Positions 52,275 through 63,137 of a DNA stretch of 64,000 nt are shown here, piece after piece. How positions within the stretch are numbered: the stretch's first letter is position 1; the number at the start of each line of letters is the position of its first letter. Source of the stretch: Halicephalobus mephisto (taxonomy: Eukaryota; Nematoda; Chromadorea; Rhabditida; Panagrolaimidae); assembly GCA_009193035.1 (NCBI GenBank), contig SWDT01000018.1, positions 1-64,000 of the forward strand. The letters run 5' to 3'. Below the pieces are notes generated by a model. It was not told where the DNA came from, did not search any database, and saw only the letters and a program-made list of their open reading frames with translations. The position numbers and the translations under genes are program-made.

Positions 52275-53841
52275 TTAGTCGAATTGATATCGGCACTTGA
52301 CTTGAGTTATCAATTCATTCTTTCCTTTCACTTTTGCCGTCGTGTGTAACATTCCACTTTTATCTAGTAGGAAGTCAATAATCACTGTTACTTTTCCTTC
52401 TGGGATATTTTCCATCACAAGATCAGCAAACGGTGTGGTTTCTTGTATTCTTGACGATAACACTTCATAGATCTAAAGTTGTTTATTATAAAAATATGTT
52501 CAAAATTAAATTACCGGAATAACTAGACGATCTTGGTTGACCACTTCAAAATCAACAGAGATTGTTTTAGGTAGTGGAAGATTCTTTTCAAAAATAATCT
52601 TCGGTCCTTCATTTGGAAGTTGGATTCCGATAGGATAATAAGATATGTTTTTTACTTTGAATAAAGGAGAAAGCGCTGCTCCTCTTGCAAAATCCAGTGT
52701 CATTCCTGTGGATTTATGAATTTTAACTTCACTTCCGAAGAATTCTTTCATCATTTCTTTAACAAATGCCATGCTAGAAGCCATCCCAAACAAAAGTACC
52801 TCGTCGATTTGAATTTCAGCCTTTTTAGCTTCACTTACTGTAAGTTGGCAAACTTTTCGAATCCGCTGAATAAGATGTTTACTTTTTTCGTGAAACTCTG
52901 ATCTTAGGATTTCGTCATCTTTAGCATCGTGATAAATGTCACTTAGTGGAAGAGTCTCGCTTTCAGTTTCACTCAGGTCTTCTTTGATTCCTGAGGCTTT
53001 CTGGAGGATCTTCAATCGGGTTTTGGCTTTTCGCTTTAAACCTTGGAAATGATTAAAATCTACTTGACTACTTAGTTTCTCCTCCATGATCTTGACGACA
53101 ACGAGATCAAAGTCCCTTCCACCCAGTTCGGAATCTCCATTTGAAATTAAGACTTTGTAGGTTTCTGACGAATGAAGATATTGAACAATAGTAGTGTCTA
53201 ATGTTCCTCCTCCAAGGGTGAAAATAAAACTAGTTGTGTCTTTAGTAGATTTCATTCTATCATGGTAAGAGATCAGTCCGGCAATTGCCTTTGGCACTAG
53301 TCTATCAACTTTGGCATTTGTTTTTTCAGCAGCTTTTATTAAAGCTAGTTTTTGGATCGAAGTAAAAGCTGCAGGATAGACAATTCTGACTTGAATTTCA
53401 GATTTGTTCTGGATGATTAAATTTAACCAATCCGCAATTACTTTTACCGGGCAGATTAACTCTCCATCACTGTTTTTGTAATACACTTTTCCGGATTTAT
53501 CATCAAGTTTGGAGTCGATGGAGAACGACCAGTAATTTCTATAGGTATTGATTAACTTAGAATTTATGCACTGACCAATTAGTCGCTTACTATCATAGAA
53601 AATATGTTCATAGTTACGTACAGAAACTTCTTTGGCTTTTCTGCCATATATCTCGACATCTTGATTTTGGTAATAACTGTAGGTAGGAGTAACATCTGAA
53701 AAGTAGACTTGTAATGCATAGGGATAATTGTAACTTACTTTTATTTTCATTATTTAGGATGAAAGTGAAAGTTCTTGAATGCAGTTGAGCAATAACGAGT
53801 TTCGTAGTTCCAATGTCTATCCCGAATACGGATATATCCAT
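52275..53841 (-). CDS. Divergent Hsp70-like protein with altered nucleotide site and truncated SBD
   Basis: Exons 53841-53739, 53695-52515 and 52472-52275 join in frame to 493 residues. It has an ordinary Hsp70 start, VFGIDIGTTKLVIAQLHS, and the Lys of SKRLIGQ. Key positions elsewhere are changed: the conserved Glu of 'NEPTAAA' becomes Lys (LVPKAIAGL), the first Asp of phosphate-2 becomes Thr (IFTLGGGTLDTT), and the adenosine motif 'VGGSxRIP' reads FGMASSMAF. SNGDSELGGRDFD and LDFARGAALSPLF are kept. After the NBD only the start of a beta-SBD remains (ISYYPIGIQLPNEGPKIIF, LPLPKTISVDF, then exon 3 PEGKVTVIIDFLLDKSGML), with no lid. So it folds like Hsp70 but probably has weak or no ATPase activity and an incomplete client site. 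It faces the gene at 49288-51383. All three exons are intact. Confidence 0.85.
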
Positions 53842-55814
53842 TTTGAATGAATCTAAAACTATAGAATTTTACAGTCATTATAGATTAATTTTTCTACTCG
53901 TTATTGGAAACGCTAGTGACTGAATCTATCTGGATGATTGAAGGTGATAATAATTATGGATATTATTTACCACTATGTATAACTAATGCTAAAATTTGAG
54001 AAAAATAAGAAAGCAATTAGTTTTAGAAGATTATTAATCAAAAATATGAGCAAAGGATCAAGCATAAGGAATCGAAATTTTCTTGATTAAAAAATGAAAA
54101 AATTTTCAGAAAGATTGATTTCGATACGAGAGATACTCGACTCATCATGAACTATAAGCTTGATTGCTGATCCTTTGATAACGCTGAATTTCACAAAAAT
54201 AAAGAAAACAATTAAATGATTGTATTTTGAGTAGAGATATCAAAAGTATAAAGCAAAGAAAATTAAACGTTCAAATAAACAGTAGTATTGCTCATGTTAT
54301 GATTGCTTATTAACACGACTTTCATTATATTTCTGTCTCGTATAAGTTGGTTCAGATAAGGTTGAAAATAAGGTATGAATGAAACACTTTCGATGATACG
54401 TCAAACAATAGTAATACTTCTGGAATAATGTTGTTTTTACTCATTCCTATTCTTTGCTTTGTTCTATATTCATTGAATATTGAGGATTAGTGAATTGTAT
54501 AGTAAAGTACACGAAAGAAGCTGATTAGAACTTCCCTTGTGTGTTTTATGTGCAAATTGTCTTTAAATAAAGGAAAACTGTTATCTAGTTCATCTCTGCC
54601 TCTTCAGAAAAGCATTGCCATACTCTTCCAATTAAAATAAAGGTGATAAACAAACGTATTTAAGAATCGTTTTGACTTTGTTCTATTTTCGAGAAAAATA
54701 AAAGCACTTCTTGTGAAATACAGACTATATTTTCATAATATCATGGAGTGTAATCATTAAGGTGTCATTTTGGATAAGAATGGAGCACTGATTGCTAATC
54801 AAAGATTAATTCAAAGTTCTAGTAATTTATTTAGAAGATTTGTTTCTCAAGGAAATAAGAGATTGGATATTAAAAATCATTTTAATGCAAAACTTATTTG
54901 AAATGCATTACAAAATTCTCTGATAATCCATCATTTTTTATAAACATTGAAATTTCAGTTGAAGTAATTTTTGCTTCGTTATAGATGTTTTGAAGGTTAA
55001 CTTAATGATGATGAAATGAAAAGCTTATAAATATTTGAAAATTATTACCGATAATCCAAACATTAATCGAAGTAACGATCAAAATTGATGATTTTTTGCT
55101 TAACAAAATGATATCAATTGGATATGATAGGGCATTTCCTGATCTGAAAGATTATAATAAATAAAATTTAAATCATTTTTATAGAAAGCTTAATAATTGG
55201 TAAGTGTTACTTTTTAAACATCTCAATTTCGATACTCAACTATTAAGAATCACATTTTCTAATATTAAATTGTGATTTTATTGATTGAAAATTATCAATA
55301 GCTATACATTCGGATGTGGATGTTCATAGAACAAGTAAATTATGGAGTTAACAAACTTAGAATCATAGATTCATAATTTAGTCATTACTAACTCGACTGC
55401 AAAGACTTCAAAAAAGTGAAAAATGTTCAGTCAAGAATTATTTGGACTTTTAATATATTTAATGAATTACAATGATTGAGATAATGAAATCGTATACAGA
55501 ATTACAACCTTATTTTGTAACTTACATGTTTATGTCCTTGAAAATAATTATTGAAAAAAAATTAGGAAGAAAATCGATGAATTCTGAGTGAAAAACTGTA
55601 CTTTCGGAAAAACAGATTTAATGAAGATGAAATTGGAGAATATTAGAAGAAATTTTGCCAAAAATTCCTCCTAGCATATCAGTATTTATTTAAAGAATGC
55701 TAGTTCGAAGATAGTCTTAATAACAAAATTAAAGTGACATACAATCGAGTCACCTTCACGACTAACGAAAGATATAAACATAAAACGGCCAGTGAAATTA
55801 TTGATTATAGTTCC
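53842..55814. other. Intergenic, AT-rich, between divergent Hsp70-like genes
   Basis: About 2 kb with no gene, repeat array or RNA recognised. It holds the promoters of two divergently transcribed Hsp70-like genes. No convincing heat-shock-element cluster was seen near either start. Confidence 0.45.
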
Positions 55815-56669
55815 ATGGCGGTACTTTTAAGCATAGATCTGGTTCATTATTTTTACGCACTTTATAACATTACTTCGAGAAAAGAAGAAGAGCCAGTGAA
55901 GTTCGTACATTCAGGTAAGGTTAATTTATATAAATAAATAAAGTTTTACAATTTCTAAAATAAAATACTCGAATTTCATTTCAAAATTTTTGATTATCTT
56001 TTAATGAAAATTAATGATTTTTCAGAAGATATAAACATCCTCTTCAGCAACCTGTCCTCTAGATTTTCGAAATTTGAAATCTCCCAAATAGTAATATCTT
56101 GCTCCGAGAAAGATCTACAACGCAGGAACAGAATCTTGATCTTAGCCAAAAAACACTTCAAAAACGCTCCTACTGAGATTATTCCTCCAAGAACTGGAAC
56201 CTATACTTACTGGCTATACAAGAAGAATCTAACGTTTGAAATTGGAAAAGTCGTCTATATCGTTAGAATTAAGCAGGACCATGAATCAAAGAATATTACG
56301 TACAACGCCGCGGCATTTACCTTGAACCACGGATGTATGGTTTACTTTAAGTATATTAATAGTATGGAAAACAAGACTGATTTTATAAACGAACTCAAAG
56401 AACAATTAAAAGTTTACAATAATTGTTATTTGATCTACAATTATGCCGAGAAGGATTGTGAAAAATACGTGAAGGAAATTAGTTATACCATCGGATGGAA
56501 ATATTTGGATTTCTTCCAGACGAATGATAAAGATGGAGTTAGAGGAGGTCTAATCATTGCAAAAAGTATCATTTTCAAATCAAGCATGCCTCACTTTTAT
56601 CCTGTAAGAGAATTAGCAGATTTCGGAGTGAGAGTGAAGAAGAAGACTAGGACACTTAATAATAATTGA
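55815..56669 (+). CDS. Stand-alone degenerate Hsp70 NBD-like protein
   Basis: Exons 55815-55914 and 56026-56669 join in frame to 247 residues. MAVLLSIDLVHYFYALYN matches the starts of the genes at 49288 and 12747 (MYLAVDLEKGYAI, MVIAIDIFRNNFFI). The body has the same order of degenerate Hsp70 elements: ISQIVISCSEKDLQRRNRIL ('AVITVPAYF.D.QRQA'), TEIIPPRTGTYTYWLYKK ('[16 protein letters not shown]'), VVYIVRIKQDHESKN (phosphate-2), NCYLIYNYAEKDCEKYV (adenosine motif) and DKDGVRGGLIIAKS ('DEAVAYGAAVQ'). No Gly-rich phosphate loop remains, so nucleotide binding is not expected. The gene ends cleanly at a TAA, with no second NBD downstream before 59 kb. Either a member reduced to the N-terminal domain or the ancestral unit later fused to a full NBD. 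Function unknown. Confidence 0.7.
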
Positions 56670-56899
56670 AATGATTTTTTGAAATTATCTGTATATGAAA
56701 TAAAAGTTTTTTAATGTTGTATTCAGAATCCGTCACATGAGATTATAAGGTTTTTGAAAAGAGATAATTCATGAAGTTTTGTGCTTTGTATTATCAAAGT
56801 GACTAGAGTTGTCGATTGTCGCGACATTAAGCGTAGCAAGAAAGGAGCGATCGTTCAGGAGAAACGATTCTGCTTCCAGGAATGGAATGGGAAAGGTCA

Positions 56900-56968
56900 C
56901 TCTCGTAGCTTAAGAGAAAAGCACTTCCCCGGATAGCAAGACGATGCGGATTCGATGCCTGCCGAGAG
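56900..56968 (+). tRNA. tRNA-like Pol III unit (degenerate tRNA or SINE head)
   Basis: CTCTCG at 56900-56905 pairs perfectly with CGAGAG at 56963-56968. Between them is a D-arm-like hairpin GCTT/AAGC, an anticodon-like stem CTTCC/GCAAG with one mismatch around CCGGATA (GGA in the anticodon place, but C instead of T at position 33), and a T-arm-like GCGGA TTCGATG CCTGC with one mismatch. TTCGATGC fits the B box. The acceptor stem is only 6 bp and the cloverleaf imperfect, so this is probably a tRNA-derived pseudogene or SINE rather than a working tRNA. Confidence 0.35.
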
Positions 56969-56971
56969 ACG

Positions 56972-56977
56972 TTTTTT
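56972..56977 (+). terminator. Oligo-T Pol III-type terminator
   Basis: A run of six T starts 3 nt after the acceptor-like stem of the tRNA-like unit, the usual RNA polymerase III stop signal. Confidence 0.4.
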
Positions 56978-59093
56978 CTTCCATATTAGTTTCGGACTAG
57001 ATGAGGCCAGATCTAGTTTTCCGACATCGATTTTGGACTAGCTCGAGTTCAGAAATCGAAAGCATTGATTTGAGATCGAAGTATTTAGTTAGAATTTGAA
57101 TGTTCCGAAATTTGAACTCTAATTTGTTCAAAATCGATTAGAATTGAAATCATTAGAATTAGTTCGATTTGAATTTCTCAATTTTCGAATTGAATCTAAA
57201 CGTAATAATCTTTCTTACTACTGATTTGTATCGGTTTCTTTGTTGTCCTCAAACTCGGGTAATTAAACGAAAGAAAGTTATAATTATAACAACCACGGTA
57301 AAGCAAAATATAATACATAAGACATTACGATTACTTGAAACATTGTAATTACGATAAACACAAAACGCGAATTAGATACATCAATAGTGAAGCGTAGAAG
57401 TCCGCTTGTCTCTTTTGCATTGATGATTCATCTGCCGTTCTCCATTGTTGCCATCTTCGACTGCATTGACAAAACCAATTCAGTTTGATCAAGATCTTTA
57501 GAATTCAGAGCTTGAACTCTTAAATTGGAAATTGATTCTTTCGATTTTTGAACTCAAGTTGGTTTAAAATTGATTCGAATTTAGTCCAAAATCAACTTAA
57601 AATTCAATGCAAAAGTTCGAAATTCGACAACTACGAAAGTGATAACCAGAGTCTGAAACTGAAATTTTGGACTTTCTTGTTAGAACACAACCTATAAGCC
57701 TAATCTTGATTGAGAAAATTTAGATAAAGTCCAATTTTTTTGAACAAAAGGTTTAGAAAGTTTAAAATAAAAAAATCTGCAGTTTTTAAAGGACAAAAAC
57801 CCAAATTTTAATTTCTGAATTTAACTATCGGGTTTGAAGTTGAACTTTAACGACTTTGATAATGGAAAACCTTAATCTCTGTTTTTTTAACTTTTTTTTC
57901 AGAAAAAATTGATAGTTGTAAGTGGTGCAAGAATGTTTAACTTTAGCATTTTATCGAACCCTTCTTGAATATATGTTATAATATATGACTAAATTACAAT
58001 TAATCTATACCAAATGTCTGCTTGTCCTCAATTGTCCACATGTATTCAGAGAATTTGTTAATGCTACCTCTTCAGTACTCCTCGACCGGTCTGCAATGAT
58101 TCTGGGTTCCTATTTTGCATCTGTTCTTGGGGTCTACTGTACTTGACTATTCCGACACAAGGTTGGTAGTTCATCAGCGTCGACAACCTAGTTCCTCAAT
58201 CAAAGATCGAATGCAGTTTCGTGATTGCCAGTCATGTATACTATTACTGTATTACCGAGGAACCGGAATATATCTCATTACGAAAAAGTTAAAATTAGTA
58301 AAGTTGGAGAAAAACAGAAGCTTCAAAAACATGATCTGCAATTCCGATAACAGGAAAGTTCTTGTTCGTTTTTACAACCTGCAAATATAAGATTTCATAT
58401 ATCCATCCAATTTGTCTATTTCAGAATATTTTAAAATAAAAATAACGGATTCTGAATAAGTACTCGGTAAATTACGAAATTTTATGAAATTTGTTTAAAT
58501 TTTCAATGTTAATAAAACTACTTTTTTGTCGTAAATGTAAGAAAATTTCCGATATTTTTGTGAATAATTAGTTGAGTAAATTTTTCTCAGATGAGCAAAT
58601 GAGGTCGGTCACGAAAATCCAAAGACTTGTCTGGCAATTGATTCATTGCTGTTGTTTCTGATCGATTGAGATTGGCGCCAATCAGATTTTTTTAGCCATT
58701 GGTTCTTTGGAAATCAGATAAACCAATTTTATTTTTTTAATATATACTAAATTTTTTAAAGTTAAATTTAAGCAGTTTTTCAAATGTTTTTAATTTTTGA
58801 AATTGTACTTTTTTGATTTTTTCATATATACTTCCCCAAGTCCGAATTTGGCTGCAAATTATGTGAAGTAAAGTTGGCTGTCTTCGACACGTGTTGTTAT
58901 CGCCTTCAGAAGCCAGTCCGTCTTTTATCTTCCAAAGCCCTATGTAAGACGTCCTATCAATCCCTTTGCTCCCATAGAAAACTCGTGTATTGTCAGTTTT
59001 TTATATTTACAGCCGATAGCGGTGAATTACGACTTGAACTTTGATTAAAATAGGAATAATTGAATGTGAATTCTAGGGTTGAGATTTCGAAAC
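56978..59093. other. Intergenic, no supported gene
   Basis: The segment 57000-57200 is rich in GAATTAGTTCGATTTGAA / AAAATCGATT-type repeats, similar to 22740-22930. A 91-codon plus-strand frame at 58115-58390 has no recognisable features. The last ~200 bp are the promoter region of the PLD gene. Confidence 0.4.
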
Positions 59094-59488
59094 ATGGCGA
59101 TCAGTTCCAATTTTTTGCCGTTTGTAATCATAGGTGTGACTGCCGTCGTCACTTCCGGCATGTGGATCGGGGTGGGTTCAATTTCTCCTCTGTCTACCGT
59201 ACTCAACCAACAAAACTCAAATTTAGTAATTTTAAGTCCAAAAATTTTTTATAAAACTTTAACTTTTCCTAAATAATTTTATACTTTTCTGAACCCTCGT
59301 AGACGATTTTAATATTTTCAGAAATCCCATAGTCTTCTGGAATCTCTCACAAATTAGGGGAAATTTTTGGTACTAAGATTTGCGACCTTAATTTTTGGAA
59401 TGCGCTGAAAATTTATAGAAATTTACGTCAAAAGAACTGCATCAAAATTTACGTTTTCGACGTCTGCAACAAGCTCTTGTGGCGCAAC

Positions 59489-59529
<41 letters not shown>

Positions 59530-61829
59530 GAATCCACCCAGGAGCGATTAATTTTTTCTTTTTCAAATTAAGTTATATAATTTTCATTGGTATATGAAAT
59601 CCATTTTTTACGAAAAATCAAGGAATTTGTGTTGAATAATTTTTTCATGAAGTTAAAAGTAAAATTTTCTGACCTTTTCGAAGATGCAAGTTTGCGGAAA
59701 TTAATTTTCTAAAGTTATCTTATTTTTAGGCTTATTACATCGGGATAAAACCGGACAAAACCACCGAGAAAATCTACAATACGACCATTGTAAACAGTGA
59801 AGGTGAATCTAAAAAATTAACTATAAGCAACATTCTACGTGATTTTTTGTCTTTTTTGGTAGAGCAAAAAAAAACTACTTTTAGATTGTTAAAAAACATT
59901 TAAAATAAAATAATTCAGACCTGTAGATTCACACTCTGACGTCATAGTTAGAAGTTAACCTTTAGAATCCGAAGATTCAGAAGTTAGGGTTCCGAAGGTT
60001 GACTTCCAATTATGACGTCAGATTGTGAATCTGCAGGTCTGAATTATCTTATTTTAAATGTTTTTTAACAACCTAAAAATAGTTTTTTTTGTTGTACCAA
60101 AAAAGACAAAAATTACAGAATTCCTTGTGAATGATTTTATTTTCACTAATTTTTGGAAAATTTCAGAGCTTCCAACTTGTGACTCTCCATGCAAGTAAGC
60201 TTTTTTGATAAAAATAAGAGGATTAGGTTTTTCACAAGTCAAGCATTATGGAATTTTTTTAGAGAATTACAGTAGCTATTTTCAGTTATAATTTGGTCGA
60301 ATCTATTCCTTGGGGATTGAAATTTCCGGGTCAGAAGGTGTACAACACTACTTCTTCGGCCTGGATTCAGTTGCTGAATTCTGCGAAGGAATCGATCCAC
60401 ATTGGATCGTATTATTGGACTTTGAACTACAACGACACTGGAGATGGATTTACGACTTTTGATCCGTCTTGTCAGCCTGGATTGGATGTCTTGAATGCAG
60501 TCATTGCCGCGGGAAAAAGAGGAATAAAGATCCACATAGCACAGAACGCAGAAGACATGCCTGAAACAGCAATGTTGTCCGAAAATGGATGGGCTGAAGT
60601 GAGATCGTTGAATTTTAGTCATTGGTATTCTGGCGGGATTCTGCATACCAAAACTATGATCATCGACAATAAGCATTTCTACGTTGGGTCCACCAACTTC
60701 GATTGGAGATCACTGACTCAAGTAAGGGGTTTATTAATTTTGATTAAAAATGTTCAACTTTGGGATTTAAAAAATGAGGTTTTCGAAAAAGTTTGAAAAA
60801 ATTTTTTTTTAAATTTTGTGTAGGATTTTGGAACTTTAGATAATAGGGATTGATATTTATCTTCAAGATTTTGGAATTTAAGAAAAATAAGAACTTTGAA
60901 GAAAGTGATTTTAGAACTTATTAGAATTCTGAAGGTACTTGTTTAAGAATCTTGAATGACATGCAAAATTTAAAATCTTGATGATTCTGAATTCATTGAT
61001 GAAAGTTTTAAAATTCCGATTAATTTACTGTATTCAGGTCAAGGAACTCGGAGTAGCGGTTTTCGATTGTCCTTGTCTTGCTGCTGATCTCGACAGAATC
61101 TTCCAAGTCTACTGGCAAATGGGACTTCCTAAGGCTCAACTCCCGGTTTCTTGGCCTAAGGACTACTCTACTCCTTTCAACTCTCTCAATCCTCAACCAG
61201 TGAAATTGAACGATCATCCATCGGTAGCTTACTTCAGTGTCTCTCCTCCAGAATTCAGGGGATCTGGAAGAGAGAACGACATCGATGCTTTTGTGAAGGC
61301 CGTGGACGCCGCGAATAACTTCGTTTATGCTGCTGTCATGGACTATGCCCCCAGGTCATTGTATCTGTCCAAGAATTATTACTGGAACGTTATTGATTCC
61401 GCTTTTAAAAGAGCTGCTTTCGAAAGACACGTCAATGTTCGGTTATTGATGTCCAGATGGCCCCACACTTGGGAGGAGTTTTATTCTTATCTCTATTCCC
61501 TCCAAGACTTTAACACGAGTTTGGCCGGGAATGGATCCATTGAAGTCAGACTTTTCCAGGTTCCTGATTACAATATAACGATTCCCTACAGTAGAGTGAA
61601 CCACAACAAGTACATGGTCACGGACAACACTGCTCTCATCATGACCAGCAACTGGTCCGCAGATTACTTCACCAACACTGCCGGAATCTCGATTGTGATC
61701 CAAGGAGAAGATTCCACTCAAGCCAGTCCAGTGGTCAATGACATCAGAGATCTGTTCCTGAGGGATTGGAACAGCGAGTATTCGAAGAGTATTTACGACT
61801 TTGACATACATGGAAATCCGAAAAACTGA
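59094..61829 (+). CDS. Phospholipase D family protein, PLD3/PLD4-like, type II membrane protein
   Basis: Exons 59094-59171, 59730-59802, 60167-60194, 60286-60721 and 61038-61829 join in frame to 468 residues. One N-terminal TM segment ([19 protein letters not shown], continuing AYYIGI) with a short cytoplasmic side predicts a lumenal catalytic part. Two PLD half-sites are present: HKD1 as [20 protein letters not shown] with SLTQ, and HKD2 as [19 protein letters not shown]. Flanking family landmarks are [88 protein letters not shown] and [12 protein letters not shown]. Mammalian PLD3/4 are lysosomal 5' exonucleases of single-stranded nucleic acids; the nematode relatives are less studied. Several N-glycosylation sites (NDTG, NTSL) fit the lumenal location. 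Intron 1 contains a tRNA-Asn and intron 2 a long foldback. Exon 3 is only 28 nt. Confidence 0.93.
59473..59546 (+). tRNA. tRNA-Asn (GTT anticodon)
   Basis: Acceptor stem GCTCTTG pairs with CAGGAGC, discriminator G. D arm GCGC...GCGC, anticodon stem TCGGC/ACCGA region around loop TGTTAAC with anticodon GTT. T arm GGTGG TTCGAAT CCACC. 74 nt, no intron, all stems paired. It lies inside intron 1 of the PLD gene on the same strand. A T-rich stretch (TTTTTTC) follows within 7 nt as a Pol III terminator. Confidence 0.95.
59843..60113. repeat. Long foldback inverted repeat in PLD intron 2
   Basis: About 110 bp arms: TTTTTTGTCTTTTTTGGTAG, then CATTTAAAATAAAATAATTC and AGACCTGTAGATTCACA on the left; their inverse TGTGAATCTGCAGGTCTGAA and ATCTTATTTTAAATGTTTTT, then ACCAAAAAAGACAAAAA on the right, around a small centre with its own GACGTCATA symmetry. 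It could be a MITE that fills the whole intron. Confidence 0.8.
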
Positions 61830-61876
61830 AGTTTGTTGTAATGTAGATGTGAAATAAAATCGAAACCTTGAAAGGT

Positions 61877-62062
61877 TCTGTTGGGACAGAAACTAGACTA
61901 GGAAGGGAATACTTGAAACAAAAGTGTGAATATCAGGGAGTATGGGGTATTGTGGAACATAAGTGACATTCTTGGTTGTAGTTATGTGAGGAATATATAA
62001 TAATAGTTATCTATACCTTATTATTCTAGTAAAGGTTATATATTTTTGTTTTCTATTTTAGC
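61877..62062 (+). mobile_element. Small TIR element, copy A
   Basis: Starts TGTTGGGACAGAAACTAGAC and ends GTTTTCTATTTTAGCA, a diverged inverse of the start. It is nearly identical over ~150 bp to copy B at 62158-62347. The internal segment (GTGTGAATATCAGGGAGTAT, GGAACATAAGTGACATTC) is shared with the element at 16894-17090. Confidence 0.65.
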
Positions 62063-62157
62063 AATGTGTATATAATATATCGATACACTATATATCATGT
62101 ACCATGTTTTGTGTGTATGTAATATATCGATACAGTATATATCATGTATGATTTTTT

Positions 62158-62347
62158 ATGTTAGGACAGAAACTAGACTAGGAAGGGAATACTTGAAACA
62201 AAAGTGTGAATATCAGGGAGTATGGGGTATTGTGGAACATAAGTGACATTCTCGGTTGGTTGTGTGAGGAATATATAATAATAGTTATCTATACCTTATT
62301 ATTCTAGTAAAGATTATTGTAATATTTCTGGTTTCTATCCTAACAGG
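62158..62347 (+). mobile_element. Small TIR element, copy B
   Basis: Starts ATGTTAGGACAGAAACTAG and ends GGTTTCTATCCTAACAGG, giving inverted ends TGTTAGGA.AGAAAC of about 15 bp. Same orientation as copy A, separated from it by about 95 bp of TATATCGATACA-type sequence. Confidence 0.7.
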
Positions 62348-62600
62348 CTGATAAAAAGTAAAAGTAGCGTTTGAGATAGATGGAGTTCCTAGTGACAAGA
62401 AGTTTTTGAAGGAAGGATAATTCAAAGATTTTATAACAGTTCCTCCCTTTGATTCCTGCTAATTTCGAAATTGTTTTACAATTAATTTTTGTTTAACAAG
62501 TATGTTAATTTAATTATGAAGAAAATATAAAAACAAAAAAATGAAATAGATTTAACAAAATAAGGAACTATTTTATAGTTCGTTTAAGTTGTTTATTTTT

Positions 62601-62829
62601 TTAACACATTGTGAACATAGAGGTCATATGTGGTACACAACCTCTGTATGGTACACAATATTTCGTAACAGATTTCTTTTTGTGATTTCGGATTTTCTTT
62701 GTTTTTATAACTAACAAATACCTCGAGATTGAACGAAACATTGACGGATTTGGGCCAGAGAGAAAAAAATATATCACATTGGATCCACGGGACAACATAC
62801 AAAAACATACATTGTCCGCAATGTGTTAA
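62601..62829. mobile_element. piggyBac-like MITE with TTAA duplication, copy 1
   Basis: TTAACACATTGTGAACAT at the left and TTGTCCGCAATGTGTTAA at the right form inverted ends, bounded by TTAA on both sides (62601-04, 62826-29). A TTAA target duplication is the hallmark of piggyBac-type transposition. The interior (about 220 bp) has no transposase; the minus-strand frame across it is not a gene. Confidence 0.7.
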
Positions 62830-62911
62830 ATAGTCTTCGACTACGTTTTTGTTGAAATAGTTACTGCAAAAGTCCATGAAAGTTTTTGTACATTTAACAT
62901 GTCTTCCATCT

Positions 62912-63137
62912 TTAACACATTATGGACATAGAGGTCATATGTGGTACACAACCTCTGCATGGTACATATAATATTTCGTAATAGATTTCTTTTTGTGATT
63001 TCAGATTTTCTTTGTTTTCTTAACTAATACCTCTAGATTGAACGAAACATTGACGGATTTGGGCCAGAGAAAAAAAATATATCACTTTGGATCCACGGGA
63101 CAACATCCAAAAACATACATTGTCCGCAATGTGCTAA
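62912..63137. mobile_element. piggyBac-like MITE, copy 2
   Basis: About 92% identical to copy 1, same orientation, 82 bp further on. The left end TTAACACATTATGGACAT is intact; the right end TGTCCGCAATGTGCTAA has lost the last T of TTAA by substitution. Confidence 0.7.

Noticed and set aside
58115..58390. 91-codon plus-strand frame
   Set aside because: No recognisable motif, no acceptor at its start, and surrounding sequence looks intergenic.
62593..62877. 94-codon minus-strand frame
   Set aside because: Runs across the piggyBac-like MITE, including both inverted ends, and has no transposase features.
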